Source: Diphasiastrum complanatum
Taxonomy: Eukaryota; Streptophyta; Lycopodiopsida; Lycopodiales; Lycopodiaceae
DNA length: 64,000 nt
Direction: 5' to 3'
Assembly: GCA_029204225.1 (NCBI GenBank)
Contig: CM055099.1
Location: 53,270,231 to 53,334,230, forward strand
Shown: in pieces, positions 1-14,470 of the stretch
Layout of the letters: each line of letters opens with the position of its first letter
Numbering within the stretch: the first letter of the stretch is position 1
Position numbers and translations under genes: made by a program
The notes under the pieces: model-generated
What the model saw: only the letters and a program-made list of their open reading frames with translations
What the model was told of the DNA's origin: nothing
Databases searched by the model: none

Positions 1-16
1 AAACTCGTAGGAAGAT

Positions 17-18
<2 letters not shown>

Positions 19-92
<74 letters not shown>
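19..92. repeat. (AT)n microsatellite
   Basis: An uninterrupted run of about 37 AT dinucleotides. It lies just upstream of an LTR relic. Confidence 0.97.
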
Positions 93-94
<2 letters not shown>

Positions 95-109
95 TTTCAT
101 GCTAATATA

Positions 110-300
110 TGAGTTCTCTTGGGTTCATCTATCCATTGGTGCACTATCTTGATGATATCTTGCAATCTTGTGTGTAGAATGCTCATAGTTTGCTATTTTT
201 GAATCCACAGGTGGAAAATACAGTAGGATACTGTTATTGTACAAACAAAAACTTCATTTTATCATATATTTGATGTTTGATCAAGATCGTATTGAGTTTG
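110..300 (+). mobile_element. Diverged family A-type LTR fragment
   Basis: This stretch matches, in opposite orientation, the LTR segments near 9420-9610 and 27240-27440. Shared blocks include the region around TTGGTGCACTATCTTG, the TCTTGCAATCTTGTGTGTAG block and the TTTGATGTTTGATCAAGATC block. It resembles the 27.2-27.4 kb copy more than the element A LTRs. No internal retrotransposon sequence is attached, so it is a solo or truncated LTR relic. Its ends are not defined. Confidence 0.75.
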
Positions 301-1781
301 TATCTCTTTGATTAAGTAGATGTTGATTTTCTACATTGCAAATGGTGTAAATTGTCTTTCATAACCAAAGATCAATGGTTTATTTTGGATCTTAATGGTC
401 TGAAATTCTTCACAATTGCCGCACTCATCCTACTCTCGTATGGGGCATATATTTAGAAAATCTTCTATTTCCTACTCTTTCTGTGTTACCTTCTGCATGT
501 GAGGTTGAGTCTTCACATAGTCTTGAGATAGTGATAGAGTGACGTAGTCCTATTGTCGCATCACATAGCCTATTGACGAGTCACATAGTTCTATTGAGAT
601 TGAGTCACACATATCGATACATGTTGAGTCTTCTTGTATAGTGATCGACTTTGTGATCTAGAAGGATACACATAGCGAGTTAGAGTCAACTCTACAAGTT
701 GATGCTGATTACCTTGCCTTCTACTTTGGGTAGCATTTCCAGATGGTGTTGCTCCAGCATTACAGGTTGATGTTGCTCCAGATCTACAAGGTGTTGAGTG
801 CCTTGCACCTATATGGCTTGATTCATAGATACCGTGTTCAATGGTCATTCTTGGTTTCATTGATACTAATACCGCATACCTTGGTGGTTTTTCTACTATT
901 TCTCTTGCGCATACTTCAAATATCCCTCCTAGTTTGTTATTTTACAAGTTCAATTCATTTTACATCGTCGTCGCAATTACTCTTAAACATCTCACACTCT
1001 TCGATGCCTATGATATTTCAATTGTGCAAAAAACAAAACACACTTTACAGCTAAACAACTCTAATAAATAAACACTCTAAAAATATGACTTGTATAACAG
1101 CCGCTGAAAAAAAGTCTTGTTTCACAATGTCTTTAGTTTTTAACATTCCACTTATCAACTAACTACCCATCAACAAAAAAGAATAACCTTGAAAAAAGTC
1201 TTGTTATAATATGGTCTATCTTAACATCCTCAGTCTCATCCTACTCATGAATAAATAGTCACTTGATAAAAGCACTTAATGAATGCTAGGTTTTGTAGGG
1301 TGAATTGATACTCGATTTTCCCCCCCTCCAAGGCTCAAAGGGACCCGACGGTTCTCAACCGTAGTTGGTTCTTACAAAAGGGCATAACCGCCGGTTCTAC
1401 ACATAAGCAGGTTCTTGAGAAATAGTGTACCCGCTGGTTAGTGGGGATCTCAGTTGGGCTTCATCCTTCCTCTTGAGATTGATACCATCTTGCTGGGTGA
1501 CACCTTGCTTACTCGTCGCTCTGATCTCACCTTTTGGCATGTTTGTAGGTTAGCGGTTTCATGAAAAATATGGACTGCCTAGAAACTGTAGGTTTTTGAG
1601 GGCTTAGTCCCATTTGTTAAGGTTTCTATATGTTTTGGTTTTGCACACTAGTTACTCTCTTATGAAATTGCCTCACTGCGTAGAGTGCTATGTTGTATAG
1701 TTTGCCTTTTTAGGGAATGTAGTGAATGGGCATAGAGTATCTTTATGGCCTACAAAAAAAACAAAAATATTTTAAGATGGG
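301..1781. other. Unassigned sequence
   Basis: No recognisable coding region, RNA gene or mobile element. The open frames are short and on both strands with no family resemblance. A C-rich patch follows 1320, but I cannot assign it. Confidence 0.5.

Positions 1782-4792
<3,011 letters not shown>

Positions 4793-4876
<84 letters not shown>
4793..4876. repeat. (CT)n microsatellite
   Basis: About 84 bp of pure TC/CT repeat, about 250 bp outside the left end of element B1. Confidence 0.97.
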
Positions 4877-4879
<3 letters not shown>

Positions 4880-5132
4880 TAGGCAAAGGATGGTAATCTT
4901 TCTAAACTTCTTCAAGTTCTATTAAGATCAGAAACTAAAAACAATTTGGAAAAGATTATTGGCTTTTCTAGTAGTAGGAAGCTTGTAGTTGAAATACCCA
5001 ATAAATTCAGTTCTCTTGTTCAAGAGTAGTTATGCTTATAGAATTGTTTAGGGGCTGATTTTTTATTATGTTAGAGAAGTTTGAATGTGGGCTTTTGGTT
5101 TAAAATCTTTTTGAAAAAAAATCTGTGGAATG

Positions 5133-6250
5133 TATTGGAAAGAAGGAGTGTGTGAGAGTGTGATAGACGAAAATAACTAGCTCGAAAAGAAAACGAACAC
5201 GAAAAAGAAGCAAACTCGAAACTCGAACGAGAAACGAACTCGAACAAAATGTATCCGTGCGCAACAGAATGAGCTATATTAATTCTTCCCTAAGCATGAC
5301 TACGCCTATCATAAATGAACAGAATGTTAGTGATAGAAATCACGGTCATTTTGATTACATAGCCAAACAGTAACAAAACACCAGAAGGATAATTTGTCAT
5401 GAATAGCTAGACAAATTATATGTTGTGAATGATTTGCGAAGAGCTAGACTGAGCTCGACTGATAATCAGTCGTGAATGATTCACGAAAGACAAGACTAAA
5501 TATTAGTCATCAACAACTAGACTAATAATAACTCGCTAAAACAGATTATCAGATTGAGCAACAAGAAAAGTCAAACAGAATGAAGAATAAACATAGCAAT
5601 GTTGACACAAATCTAAATGCAGAACAAAGAGCTGTTATCAGATTAAGTATAACAAATATACATGTCAATAATGCAGTAGTGCACAAGACAATAGCGGATG
5701 AAACTGCGTGCTCTATAAAGCTAATTCAATTTGTAAGAGGAATGAACCTATTACTGACAAATAAAGAATCAATGCGCAAGGCATCTACTTCGTCTATATC
5801 TTTGATAAGCTTCTGATGCTATATTTACACACACTTGTTCTCCCTCTCTCAATCTCCCTCTCTCAATCTCCCTGTCAATCGGAATATGCAAATGGTATTC
5901 AGTATATATACATACAATGTTACAGGTGTGCATATGAAGAAAGTACAAAGTGGATGTGTTGTCTATAGGATATCGTGGGTGGCTATTGTCATTGTCAAGT
6001 CTGTTAGCACAGTTGCATGGTGTGAGCATGAAAGGGCTGTGACGTCAGCTTTTGTTGAGATGAACGTTGGTGAAGATTTTGCCTTTTCATCGCCTGTGAG
6101 AATTTATTTGTATTTCTACAGACAATCACATTTTATTTGTCTGTCTTATCATGTAAATATGCAGACTGTGCAACAACGTGAGTAAAAATGCAGCATGAAT
6201 GGAGGCAAACTAAAATGAGATTTAGGAGAGTAGAGGAGATAAATCCAACA
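5133..6250 (-). repeat. 3' LTR of B1
   Basis: About 1,118 bp, matching 15566-16642 and, with insertions, 22222-23450 and 61108-62342. Its inner end is CCAACA next to the polypurine tract. Its outer end reads TATTGG instead of the family's TGTTGG. It lacks the extra block of about 130 bp present in the B2 and B3 LTRs. Confidence 0.9.
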
Positions 6251-6262
6251 CCTCCCCTTAAT
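6251..6262 (-). other. Polypurine tract of B1
   Basis: On the minus strand this reads TTAAGGGGAGG directly against the LTR start TGTTGG, the normal plus-strand priming site. The RNase H frame ends inside it. Confidence 0.85.
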
Positions 6263-7603
6263 CTGAATCCGTGAACGTCTTGATCTTCATACTAAGTAAT
6301 GCACAAAATTTGTTGTGTGCATTAACACTTAATGCTTTCGTGACTATGTCTACAACCATGTCCCGCATTCTGCAGTACGTTAAGCTCACCTTCTTGTTGA
6401 GAACCTTGCCCCTAATGTAGTGATATTTGATTTCAATGTGCTTACTCCTAGAGTGAAATCTAGGGTTGGACGATAAGCAATAACACTTTGACAATCACAA
6501 TATAAAATTTTAGAGCTGTACTGATACAGATTAACGTCTGACAGTAAATTTATCAGCCAAAATGCATCCTTAATAGATTGAGAAACAACAATGTATTCTG
6601 CTTCTATAGAAGAAAGTGCGATAGAGGTTTGCTTACAACTGTTCCATGAAATAGGACCGCCGTTGAAGAAGAATGTAAATCCAGATGTGGACTTATGATT
6701 GTCTACATCTCCTCCCTAGCTTGCATCAGAATATCCACTCAGCTGATGAAGATTGTCATTGCTGACATTTCCATAGTAAATGCACTGGTCCATGGTAGCT
6801 CGAATATATCTCATGACTCTTATGAGAGCCTTCCAATGGGTAATGCTAAGACTAGCCATATATTGGCTAAGTGAGGTTACTACAAAAGAGATATCTGGTT
6901 TTGTACAGACCATTGCGTACATGAGAGGTCGAAGTATCGATTGATAAGGATACTCTCTCATCTTCTCCTCTTCCTGCTTGGTCTAGGGACATTGGTCCTT
7001 TGATAAATGTAGGCCTGGATCCATCGGTGAGTGAGCTAATTTACAATTCATTAGATTGTATCTGTTAAGAACATTGTGAAGATACCTTTGTTGAGTGATG
7101 TAAATCAGTCGTTTCACTCTGTTTTTGTGGATTTGAATGCCCAAACAGAAGTGAGCTTCGTCCAGATCAGTCATGTCGAACTCTAAAAACAGCATCTGCT
7201 TCAAATCCTTGACCATATTGCTATTGTTGCTGAAGAGAAACATATCATCCACGTATAAGGTGATGATAATGAAGGATTGTTGCACTAACTTGGAATAGAC
7301 GTTGCAATCAGCAGTGCTTGGTTTGAATCCTTGTTCGATGAGGAATGTGTTGATTATCTGAAACCAAGCTTTGGCAGACTGTTTTAAGCCATAAAGTGCT
7401 TTGTGGAGTTTACAGACATGATTCTTCATACCTTCCAGAATGTATCCTTTGGGCCGGATCATGTAAATATCTTCTTGTATAACTCCATTCAGATAGGCTA
7501 TTTGTACATCAAGTTGATGTACTTTGAGATCGGCAGCTGTAGCATAAGACAGGAGCATTCAGATCGACGAATGTTTGACTACCGGACTAAAAGTCTCGAT
7601 GTA
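6258..7603 (-). pseudogene. B1 pol: reverse transcriptase and RNase H
   Basis: C-terminal half of a copia polyprotein. The RT part (about 7558-6983) shows HQLDVQIAYLNG, YGLKQS and the catalytic LYVDD intact. The RT tail and connection continue through 6716-6961. RNase H follows, with ALSSIEAEYI and the end of pol at 6258. Breaks: stop codons near 6980 and 6715, and further frame loss in RNase H. The RT start is cut off by the inverted segment at 7604-7999. The domain order and the GLKQ/YVDD spacing are typical of Ty1/copia, and the protein is very close to B2 and B3. It cannot make a full product as it stands. Confidence 0.9.
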
Positions 7604-7999
7604 GTCAAGACAACGCATTAGACGAAGATGTTGCTACTACCCAGCAACAAGTCCTAGGAGTGGTTCATCAGTCAAATCCTCTCAGAAGATCAAGCTAAGT
7701 GCGCACATAGCCCACAAGGTATACTCCTGAGTCTGCATGTCTCTTGATACAGAAACCAACTATAGTCGAAGAGGCACTCAGCCAACCAGACTCTGATCTA
7801 TGGAGAAAAGCTATGGATAGAGAGTACTCCTCTCTAATCAAGAACCAGACGTGGTCACTAGTCGAAGCTCCTATTGGTTGTAGTATAATTGATTACAAAT
7901 GGATCTTCAAGATCAAATACAATGCCAACGAAACAATTGATTGAAAGAAGGCAAGACTAGTAGCATGAGGATTCACTCAGATCTCCAACGAAGTGGGTT
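7604..7999 (+). mobile_element. Inverted internal segment of B1 (integrase-RT linker)
   Basis: This block reads on the plus strand (for example EEALSQPDSDLW and YKWIFKIKY, the start of copia RT), while everything on either side reads on the minus strand. The same block in B2 (about 24780-25170) is colinear with its neighbours. The junctions are near 7603 (after the TGTAGTC sequence) and near 8000 (before AAGTGGGTTGAC). It is therefore a local inversion of about 395 bp after insertion of B1. Confidence 0.88.
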
Positions 8000-9299
8000 G
8001 ACAATAAACATGCCCGACTCAGAAGCTCAGATAGTCGTGTCAATGGCAGGTGATGAAGGTTCTCTTGGAGCAATATCCTTGCGTTTGATATTGATGAACT
8101 GATCCTCGATAAAGACTGTTTTTCAGCTATACAAGATTTGCTAGGTATTAGGATCATACAACTTGTATGTATTATCAGATGAAGTATATCCAATCAGGAT
8201 GGTCTTCAGACCTTGGAAGTCCAGTTTCTTCCTCGTGTCTTTTGGGATCTGTGCGTAGGCAACACACCCAAACACTCTTAGGTTCTTCACAAAAGGCTTA
8301 GAGTCTGTCCACACCTCGTGGGGTGTCTTTCCAGAGAGGGCCTTGGTCCAACATCTGTTCTGGACGTAAGCTGCAGTGGAGACAGCTTCAGCTTATAATC
8401 TCTTGGGCAACGATGCATGCACTAGCATACATTTGGCAAATTCAACCAGGGTATGGTTCTTCCTCTTGACTAAGCCATTAGATTGAGAACTGTAAGGAGT
8501 GATGAATTGCTGCTCAATGTCTTGGCTTTGGCAGTACTCCTTAAACTCTATGGAGATATATTCTTCACCATTGTTTGATCTTAGAGCCTTAATCGTCCGT
8601 CCAGTCTCCTTTTCTACACGCTCCTTGAAGATTCTGAAGTATTTGAAGGCTTTTGATTTCTTCTTCATAAAATACACCATAGTCCTTCTGGAAAATTCAT
8701 CAATAAAAGTTATAAAATAATTTGCATCCTTCAGCGAAGGATTTTTCATCGGGCCACAAATGTCTAAATGTACAATGTCTAACAATCCTCTAGCCATATG
8801 CTGATGGCTTGATTTAAATGGTTTCCTAGTCTGTTTACCAACTAGACAAGCTTGACAAACAGGTAACTCGACTTTATCATGAGGATAGTTGAGATCAAGA
8901 ACAATAGATTGTCTAGACATTTGCTGTACAACAACATGATTCAAGTGACCAAGTCTATAATGCCAAAATAATTTTTTATTTGCATGAATATAAGTATTGA
9001 GCGCCTGACTAGAGGCAGAAAAACAATGACTTAATTTATACAAGTATTCATGTCTCTTTTCGGGTGCTAGGATCTTGCATGTCTTATCAACTACTTTACA
9101 CTGATCACATTTCAATTCTACTCTATGTCCTAGATATATGATTTAGCTTACAGAGAGCAGATTTGTAGACAAATTTGGTACATACAGGACTTTAGAAAGT
9201 AGCTTAGATTGATCATTTGCAAAGCTTAATCTTACAGTACCTTCACCTTTAATAGCTTGTGTGCTATTGTCGCCAAGGTGAACATATTTCTGGGTACTG
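8000..9299 (-). pseudogene. B1 pol: integrase, pre-integrase and end of protease
   Basis: From right to left: end of protease (about 9340-9143, with VHLGDNSTQAIKGEG and the LYVPNLSTNLLSVS end); GAG-pre-integrase (WHYRLGHLNH, then CQACLVGKQ) around 8990-8840; integrase core with HLDICGPM, FIDEFSR and NNGEEY (usually DNGGEY) to about 8393; then the integrase C-terminal region to about 8000. The catalytic D, D and E positions are partly kept, although the second motif is altered and the AERKNR-type motif reads VKRKNH. Stops near 9140 and 8395 and frame changes break it. The protease N-terminal half lies beyond element A at 14471-14600. Confidence 0.88.
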
Positions 9300-9304
9300 T
9301 AAGG

Positions 9305-9958
9305 TGTGAAAGATTTTAGATCATTCAAGATCCAATCCATGTCCCAAATCTTTGGTTACAATAAGGAGCAAACCAACAATCCTGCCAATGTAGAAAAATC
9401 AGCATCTACACACAAAATGAGATGCAAACTCTAAGAGATATTGATCAAACATGAGACAAAACATAAAATATGTTTGCTTTCCATACAATTACAGTACCCT
9501 ATTGTATTTCACACGTGTGGAACTGAAAATAGCAATAAATGATCATTCTACACATAGAATTGCAAGATAACACCAAGATAGTGCACCAATGAGTAGTAGA
9601 ACCCAAAGAGAACCATGTATAATGATGAAATGAGAGATAGAAGAGAGAAGATGTGTCTTTCCACGAGTTACATCCTTTTATAGAGTTTTCAAATCCTATT
9701 TGGCCACTTGGCTTTCTCTCCAAAATGTAAACCCTACTATTTTTGGGTCTAGATTCAATGTACCCAAAGTTCAAATTTGAATCTCTCTCAAACTCAACTA
9801 CCAACTTTCCCACACTTTCCAAAAGTTTTTATTGAATGTATTTTAAACTAATATAGCTTCAAAAAGTTTATCTCTAAGTCTAAAATGAGTTTTGGCCTCT
9901 TATTGACAATTTACCAAAATGTGACTAAACTAGACTAAACTAGTTGAAATCTCTCACA
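9305..9958 (-). repeat. 3' LTR of element A
   Basis: 654 bp starting TGTGAAAGATTTTAG and ending CTCTCACA on the plus strand, with TG...CA termini. It contains a palindromic ACACGTGTG G-box near 9510. Confidence 0.93.
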
Positions 9959-9970
9959 CTTCCTCTTCAA
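9959..9970 (-). other. Polypurine tract of element A
   Basis: The minus strand reads GAAGAGGAAG immediately before the 3' LTR, as expected for plus-strand priming. Confidence 0.75.
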
Positions 9971-10068
9971 CTAGTTTTGGCATAGTTTTGACAATAGAAC
10001 TTTGATCCAACTTTAGAACGATCTCCATCCTAAGTATAGATCTTCTTTCTAAGTTTCTAAAGTATCTT

Positions 10069-12354
10069 TCATAATTTATATAGAGAATAGTGTCCAAATT
10101 GGACGCTATTTCTTACATCAATTTTGCACATCAAGATATAACTAGAACATGAAGAACCAAATAGAATGTGAATGAAATGATTCCTCCATGTTTCAAACTT
10201 TGTACTCTCTGGAAAATTACAGCAACCAAACAATAAATGTGAGTGATGACCATTTGCTTGTTTGTCTCCTCCAACTTTGTCCTTTCTTGATATGTCTTCA
10301 CCATAAAACTCTATGAATGAGCCTCCATCTCCATCTTGCCACAAGATATTATCAAACCTTGATGACTTGGCCGTGAATGAGTGACATAATGAACATCCAT
10401 TAGCTTCATTTCCATCAGCAAAACCAACCAAGAATGTTGCTGCTCCTTTGACCTTACTTGAGTCTTCAATAAGCTGCAAAAACAGATCCATAACATCTTT
10501 GCCAAATAACCTTCCTTTGATGCTCTTGACTAGCTCCAAATTGCCACCTTTCTCTTTGTGTTGTTGAAGCCCTTTGAGACCAACCTCTTGATCTTCCTCT
10601 TGATCATCAAAGTCATTGAACAAACTTTGTTTTCCAGATCCATTACTTGCTTTTCCAGTATGAAAAACATGAGAACCAATATCCACTTGCATAGCATCAT
10701 CTACACAAGAAAATTCTTCAAAACATGTGAATAAAGCAAAGTGTGTCACTTCCACTTGCTTACCTTTCTCTTGATCATCAAAGATATGAATATCTTCAGA
10801 TCTGAACCTCTAGAAATACTCCCTCTCAAACATATGATCAATATCCAACAAGATCTCATCAATGTTTGATCTCGATCTTCCATAAAGGTTAGTGAAAACA
10901 ATGTCACCATCATAAATCAAAAGATAGATTCCAAACTTTCCATCCAACATGAAGTAGAGTAGGTGAAGATGAGTATCAAACCTAAGAAATCCAGCGCTCT
11001 TGAATCCATAACAAAACTCAATAAGCTCACCAATGAGATCTCCCTTGTCTTGAAGAAATTGCCTCTCGATTTGTTCCATGTAGTCTTCTCCAACCAACCT
11101 TTTGCCATCTCGATCATGAGTGATCAATTCACAATCATAGAATCCTTTGAGTTGATGAAGAGATGTGAGATCCATGCCTTGGATCTTCCCAAGAATCAAT
11201 ATTCCATTGCTCTTTCCTTCATAAGACTCCCTCTTAATGATTGCATCATAAGAAGTAGAAACCTCAAAAACATTAGAAGCCATGAAAAAAATGATTAGTA
11301 CCTTCAACATAAGAATAATTGAAATACTCTCTTTTTTCAAACAAGAACTTCTACTCAATGTTTTAGGTAATAAATCATATGATAATGATTCTTCCTCACT
11401 ATCATTCACAATGACATCATTCAAAGTACATCCTACTTTGAACTCTTTACATACTTCTCTTCTTCCTGACTTGTGACTATCTCCCTCACTAAGTCTCTTG
11501 ATAGAAACATTTGATCTACTCTCTTTATGAAGACATGTAACTCTACTTGCTGGAAAAATGACTTTCTTGGAATCATAACAAAAGAATGTAGAAGAACCAC
11601 CTCCTTCATGCATGTACCTAGCAACATCCTTTTCCATATGATCAAAGAAATCATTAGCAACAATCTTTTCCAAGGAAGAACCTTCTCCTCCATTGATGAA
11701 GTTAGCTCTTTCCTTACCTTTTGCATGCTTGCACTTTCCATGAAGAACCTTTGAAACACCATAATTATCCTCAAGACTAGCCAAGTTAGCACAAAGATGA
11801 ACATCTCCAAGAAGCATATTAGATCTTGACCTAGATCTAACATAAGGAAGCTTTTTAGACTTTGCATAAGATCCACCAATCTTATTGATGCTAAAAGGTA
11901 GCTTTGGAAAGTTGAGACCAATCTCCTTTTCCATTCCATCCTTTTTGTTAGCCATAACAAAAGCATCAAGATTGAAAAGTCTACCTTGTTTATTGCCCCT
12001 AGCAACCAAGACTTCTTCCTTTGTAATGAAACAAGCATCACCCCCAAACTTTGCCATGTATCCTTTCTCTATCATTTGACCAACACTTAACAAATTCTTT
12101 GAAAGTGAAGGAATGTAAAGAACACCATCAAGTCTTGCTTTCCTATTAGTAGAGAGACAAATAGGAATTGAACCAATACCTTCAATCACATACTCACCAC
12201 CATTGGCCATTTGAATCGCTTTCTTGGCTCCATCATAAGTGACCAAAGAAGTAAAGAACTCCTTGTGACTAGTCATGTGTGAACTAGCTCCACTATCAAT
12301 CCACCATGAATCGTTGTCACTTTCACTTGATAATATAATTGAAGAACACATCAA
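10069..12354 (-). pseudogene. Element A: protease plus degenerate RT-like polyprotein
   Basis: One frame of about 760 codons, interrupted by a single TAG at 10810-10812 where element F has a glutamine codon. Near the start is a copia aspartic protease with WWIDSGASSHMTS, ending LYIPSLSKNLLSVGQM. Integrase is absent. After a region conserved only with F comes a copia RT-like stretch (about 11180-10810): LHQLK, DYMEQ, CYGFKSAG and then LLIYDGDIVFTN where copia RT has LLIYVDDIIITGN. The catalytic YVDD is thus YDGD. The tail (10755-10069) includes LVKSIK, MDLFLQ and CKIDVRNS, shared with F. It is 1 nt out of frame with gag. No polymerase activity is expected. A structural or carrier role is possible but unproven. 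Confidence 0.75.
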
Positions 12355-12371
12355 AAGAGAATCACCACCAC

Positions 12372-13208
12372 CTAGATCCTCATCATTAGTAGAAAGTTGA
12401 TTTGCTTGCTACCTTCATCTCTCCGCTTCTTCAAACATTCATTTGAAAAATGCCCTTTGATTCCACAATAAAAGCATTTCAACTTAGACTTATCTTTCTT
12501 TTTTCCAAAAGAAGAAGTCTCACCTTGATCTTGCCCTTTAGACCACTTGCCTTTCCCTTTTCCCTTGAACTTGCCTTTGATGAATATAGCATCCTCTTCA
12601 TAATGAGATGTCGATGTAGATCCACCTCCTCTTGATTGAAGCCTATACTCCTCATTCACCAAGATCTCTTGCAAATCCACAATACTTGGCAAAGTCTTTT
12701 GAATAGCAAAATTTTGAACAAGACTAGCATGATCATCCAACAAGCCATTAAGTATAACTTGAACAAGTTCTACCTCCTTAATGCTTTCATCAATACATGC
12801 TAACTCATCATTGAATGCTTTAACTCTCAAAACAAAGGCATGAGTACTCTCTTCTTTCTTTTGCAAACTTTGAAAGATTTGCCTCCTAAGAGTAAGCACT
12901 CTTGATGTAGACTTGGATTCATAAAGCTTCTTCAAAGCTTCCCAAGCCTCCAAAGATGATGTGCGCTTACCAACTTCCTTGAGAAGTTCATTGGTAACAT
13001 TCATCTTAATCATGTGTAAAGCTTTCTTTGCTCTCTTGTCGTACCTCATTTGATCTTGTTGAGTTGCTGGTCTCTCCTCCAAACCTACAACAATCTCCAT
13101 CAACTCATTCATCTCCAATAAGGACTCCATCCTCACCTTCCAAGTAGAATAGTTGATTGAGGTAAGCCTATCATTGCTCTCCAACATAAATCCACCACTT
13201 GTAGCCAT
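12372..13208 (-). CDS. Element A gag (copia capsid, zinc knuckle)
   Basis: About 278 codons, intact. It begins MATSGG and has the copia gag core (YSTWKVRMESLL near residues 20-32, then a predicted helical capsid region) and a CCHC zinc knuckle CFYCGIKGHFSNEC near the C-terminus (12490-12450). Gag would form the particle that packages element RNA. The start at 13208 matches that of the related gag of F by homology. The frame ends 18 nt before the protease frame, which is shifted by 1 nt, so either a programmed shift or a lesion separates them. This intact gag is the best-preserved gene of element A. Confidence 0.88.
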   Translation of the reverse strand: MATSGGFMLESNDRLTSINYSTWKVRMESLLEMNELMEIVVGLEERPATQQDQMRYDKRAKKALHMIKMNVTNELLKEVGKRTSSLEAWEALKKLYESKSTSRVLTLRRQIFQSLQKKEESTHAFVLRVKAFNDELACIDESIKEVELVQVILNGLLDDHASLVQNFAIQKTLPSIVDLQEILVNEEYRLQSRGGGSTSTSHYEEDAIFIKGKFKGKGKGKWSKGQDQGETSSFGKKKDKSKLKCFYCGIKGHFSNECLKKRRDEGSKQINFLLMMRI

Positions 13209-13798
13209 GTTGAAGTGACCTGATCTTCTCTTTCAACCTGTTTCAATGCACAAAGCACTCTCTTGAATGTCAAAAAATGAACTCAAGAAGAAATCACAAA
13301 GATATGGAACCTCTCAAATCTCTTCTAGCACTTCTAACTAGAAAATTAACACATAGAATAGTGAAATCTTGATCAACCTATGATCTATCCTCAATATAAT
13401 GATTCTTTCCACTTCCTAAGATTGAAACACACTCAAATGAAGTTCAGTAACCTCACAAACTAGAGATCCAATCAAAATTAGGGTTTTGACAAAATCAGAA
13501 AAAATTGAATATCTCAAATTCTACATGCAATTTCTAGAAACTTGGTATATCTTCTTGTAGACTCCAATGAGACCTTCCTAATGCACCAAAAATCATCTAA
13601 TTCTAGTAAGCCAAGTGTGAAATCGAAATTGATCAAGTATATAGCCCTATATTGGGTTTTGACCTACAAAAGATCAATTTTACACATGCAAAAATGCTGA
13701 TTTTTGAGTAGAGATCAATCTAGCATGCTCTAGCATTGGTGACTCCTCCAAAATCCTTGCTAAAGATGGCTGATCCTTTCATAATCTGAAACACAATA
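13209..13798 (-). other. Element A 5' leader
   Basis: Untranslated leader of about 590 bp between PBS and gag. It has no recognised gene. It is homologous to 26640-27130 in the B2 chimera. Confidence 0.75.
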
Positions 13799-13810
13799 TC
13801 TCTGATATCA
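13799..13810 (-). other. Primer binding site of element A
   Basis: The minus strand reads TGATATCAGAGA directly after the 5' LTR. This is close to the initiator tRNA-Met complement TGGTATCAGAGC. Confidence 0.8.
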
Positions 13811-14465
13811 TGTGAAGGATTTTAGATCATTCAAGATCCAATCCATGTTCCAAATCTTTGGTTACAATAAGGAGCAAACCAACAATCCTGCCAATGTAGA
13901 AAAATCAGCATCTACACACAAAATGAGATGCAAACTCTAAGAGATATTGATCAAACATGAACCAAAACATAAAATATGTTTGCTATCCGTACGATTACAG
14001 TACCCTACTATATTTCACATGTGTGGAACCGAAAATAGCAATAAATGACCATTCTACACATAGAATTGCAAGATAACACCAAGATAGTTGCACCAATGAG
14101 TAGTAGAACCCAAAGAGAACCATGTATAATGATGAAATGAGAGATAGAAGAGAGAAGATGTGCCTCTCCATGAGTTACATCCTTTTATATAGTTTCCAAA
14201 TCCTATTTGGCCACTTGGATTTCCCTCCAAAATGTAAACCCTACTATTTTTGGGTCTAGATTCAATGTACCCAAAGTTCAAATTTGAATCTCTCTCAAAC
14301 TCGACTACCAACTTTCCCACACTTTCCAAAAGTGTTTATTGAATGTATTTTAAACTAATATAGCTTCAAAAAGTTTATCTCTAAGTCTAAAATGAGTTTT
14401 GGCCTCTTATTGACAATTTACCAAAATGTGACTAAACTAGACTAAACTAGTTGAAATCTCTCACA
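13811..14465 (-). repeat. 5' LTR of element A
   Basis: 655 bp, TG...CA termini, partner of 9305-9958. It should carry the promoter for leftward transcription. Confidence 0.93.
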
Positions 14466-14470
14466 TAAGG

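Larger units (their letters stand above)
9300..14470 (-). mobile_element. Non-autonomous copia-derived element A
   Basis: A 5,161-bp element (9305-14465) with two LTRs and a perfect 5-bp TSD TAAGG at 9300-9304 and 14466-14470, inserted into the protease gene of B1. Internally it has a tRNA-Met-like PBS, gag with a zinc knuckle, a protease-like domain and a long downstream frame. There is no recognisable integrase, and only a degenerate RT-like segment. The two LTRs differ by roughly 20 positions by eye (about 3%), so it is older than element F. The family also supplies the 5' part of the B2 chimera (26606-27460) and the relic at 110-300. Confidence 0.93.

Noticed and set aside
5580-5816. Small plus-strand coding gene near the left end of B1
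   Set aside because: Lies inside the LTR and recurs in every B LTR, with no coding signature.
7744-7944. Separate plus-strand copia element at this place
   Set aside because: Only the linker and first RT residues are present, and they exactly fill the gap in B1. A local inversion explains it.
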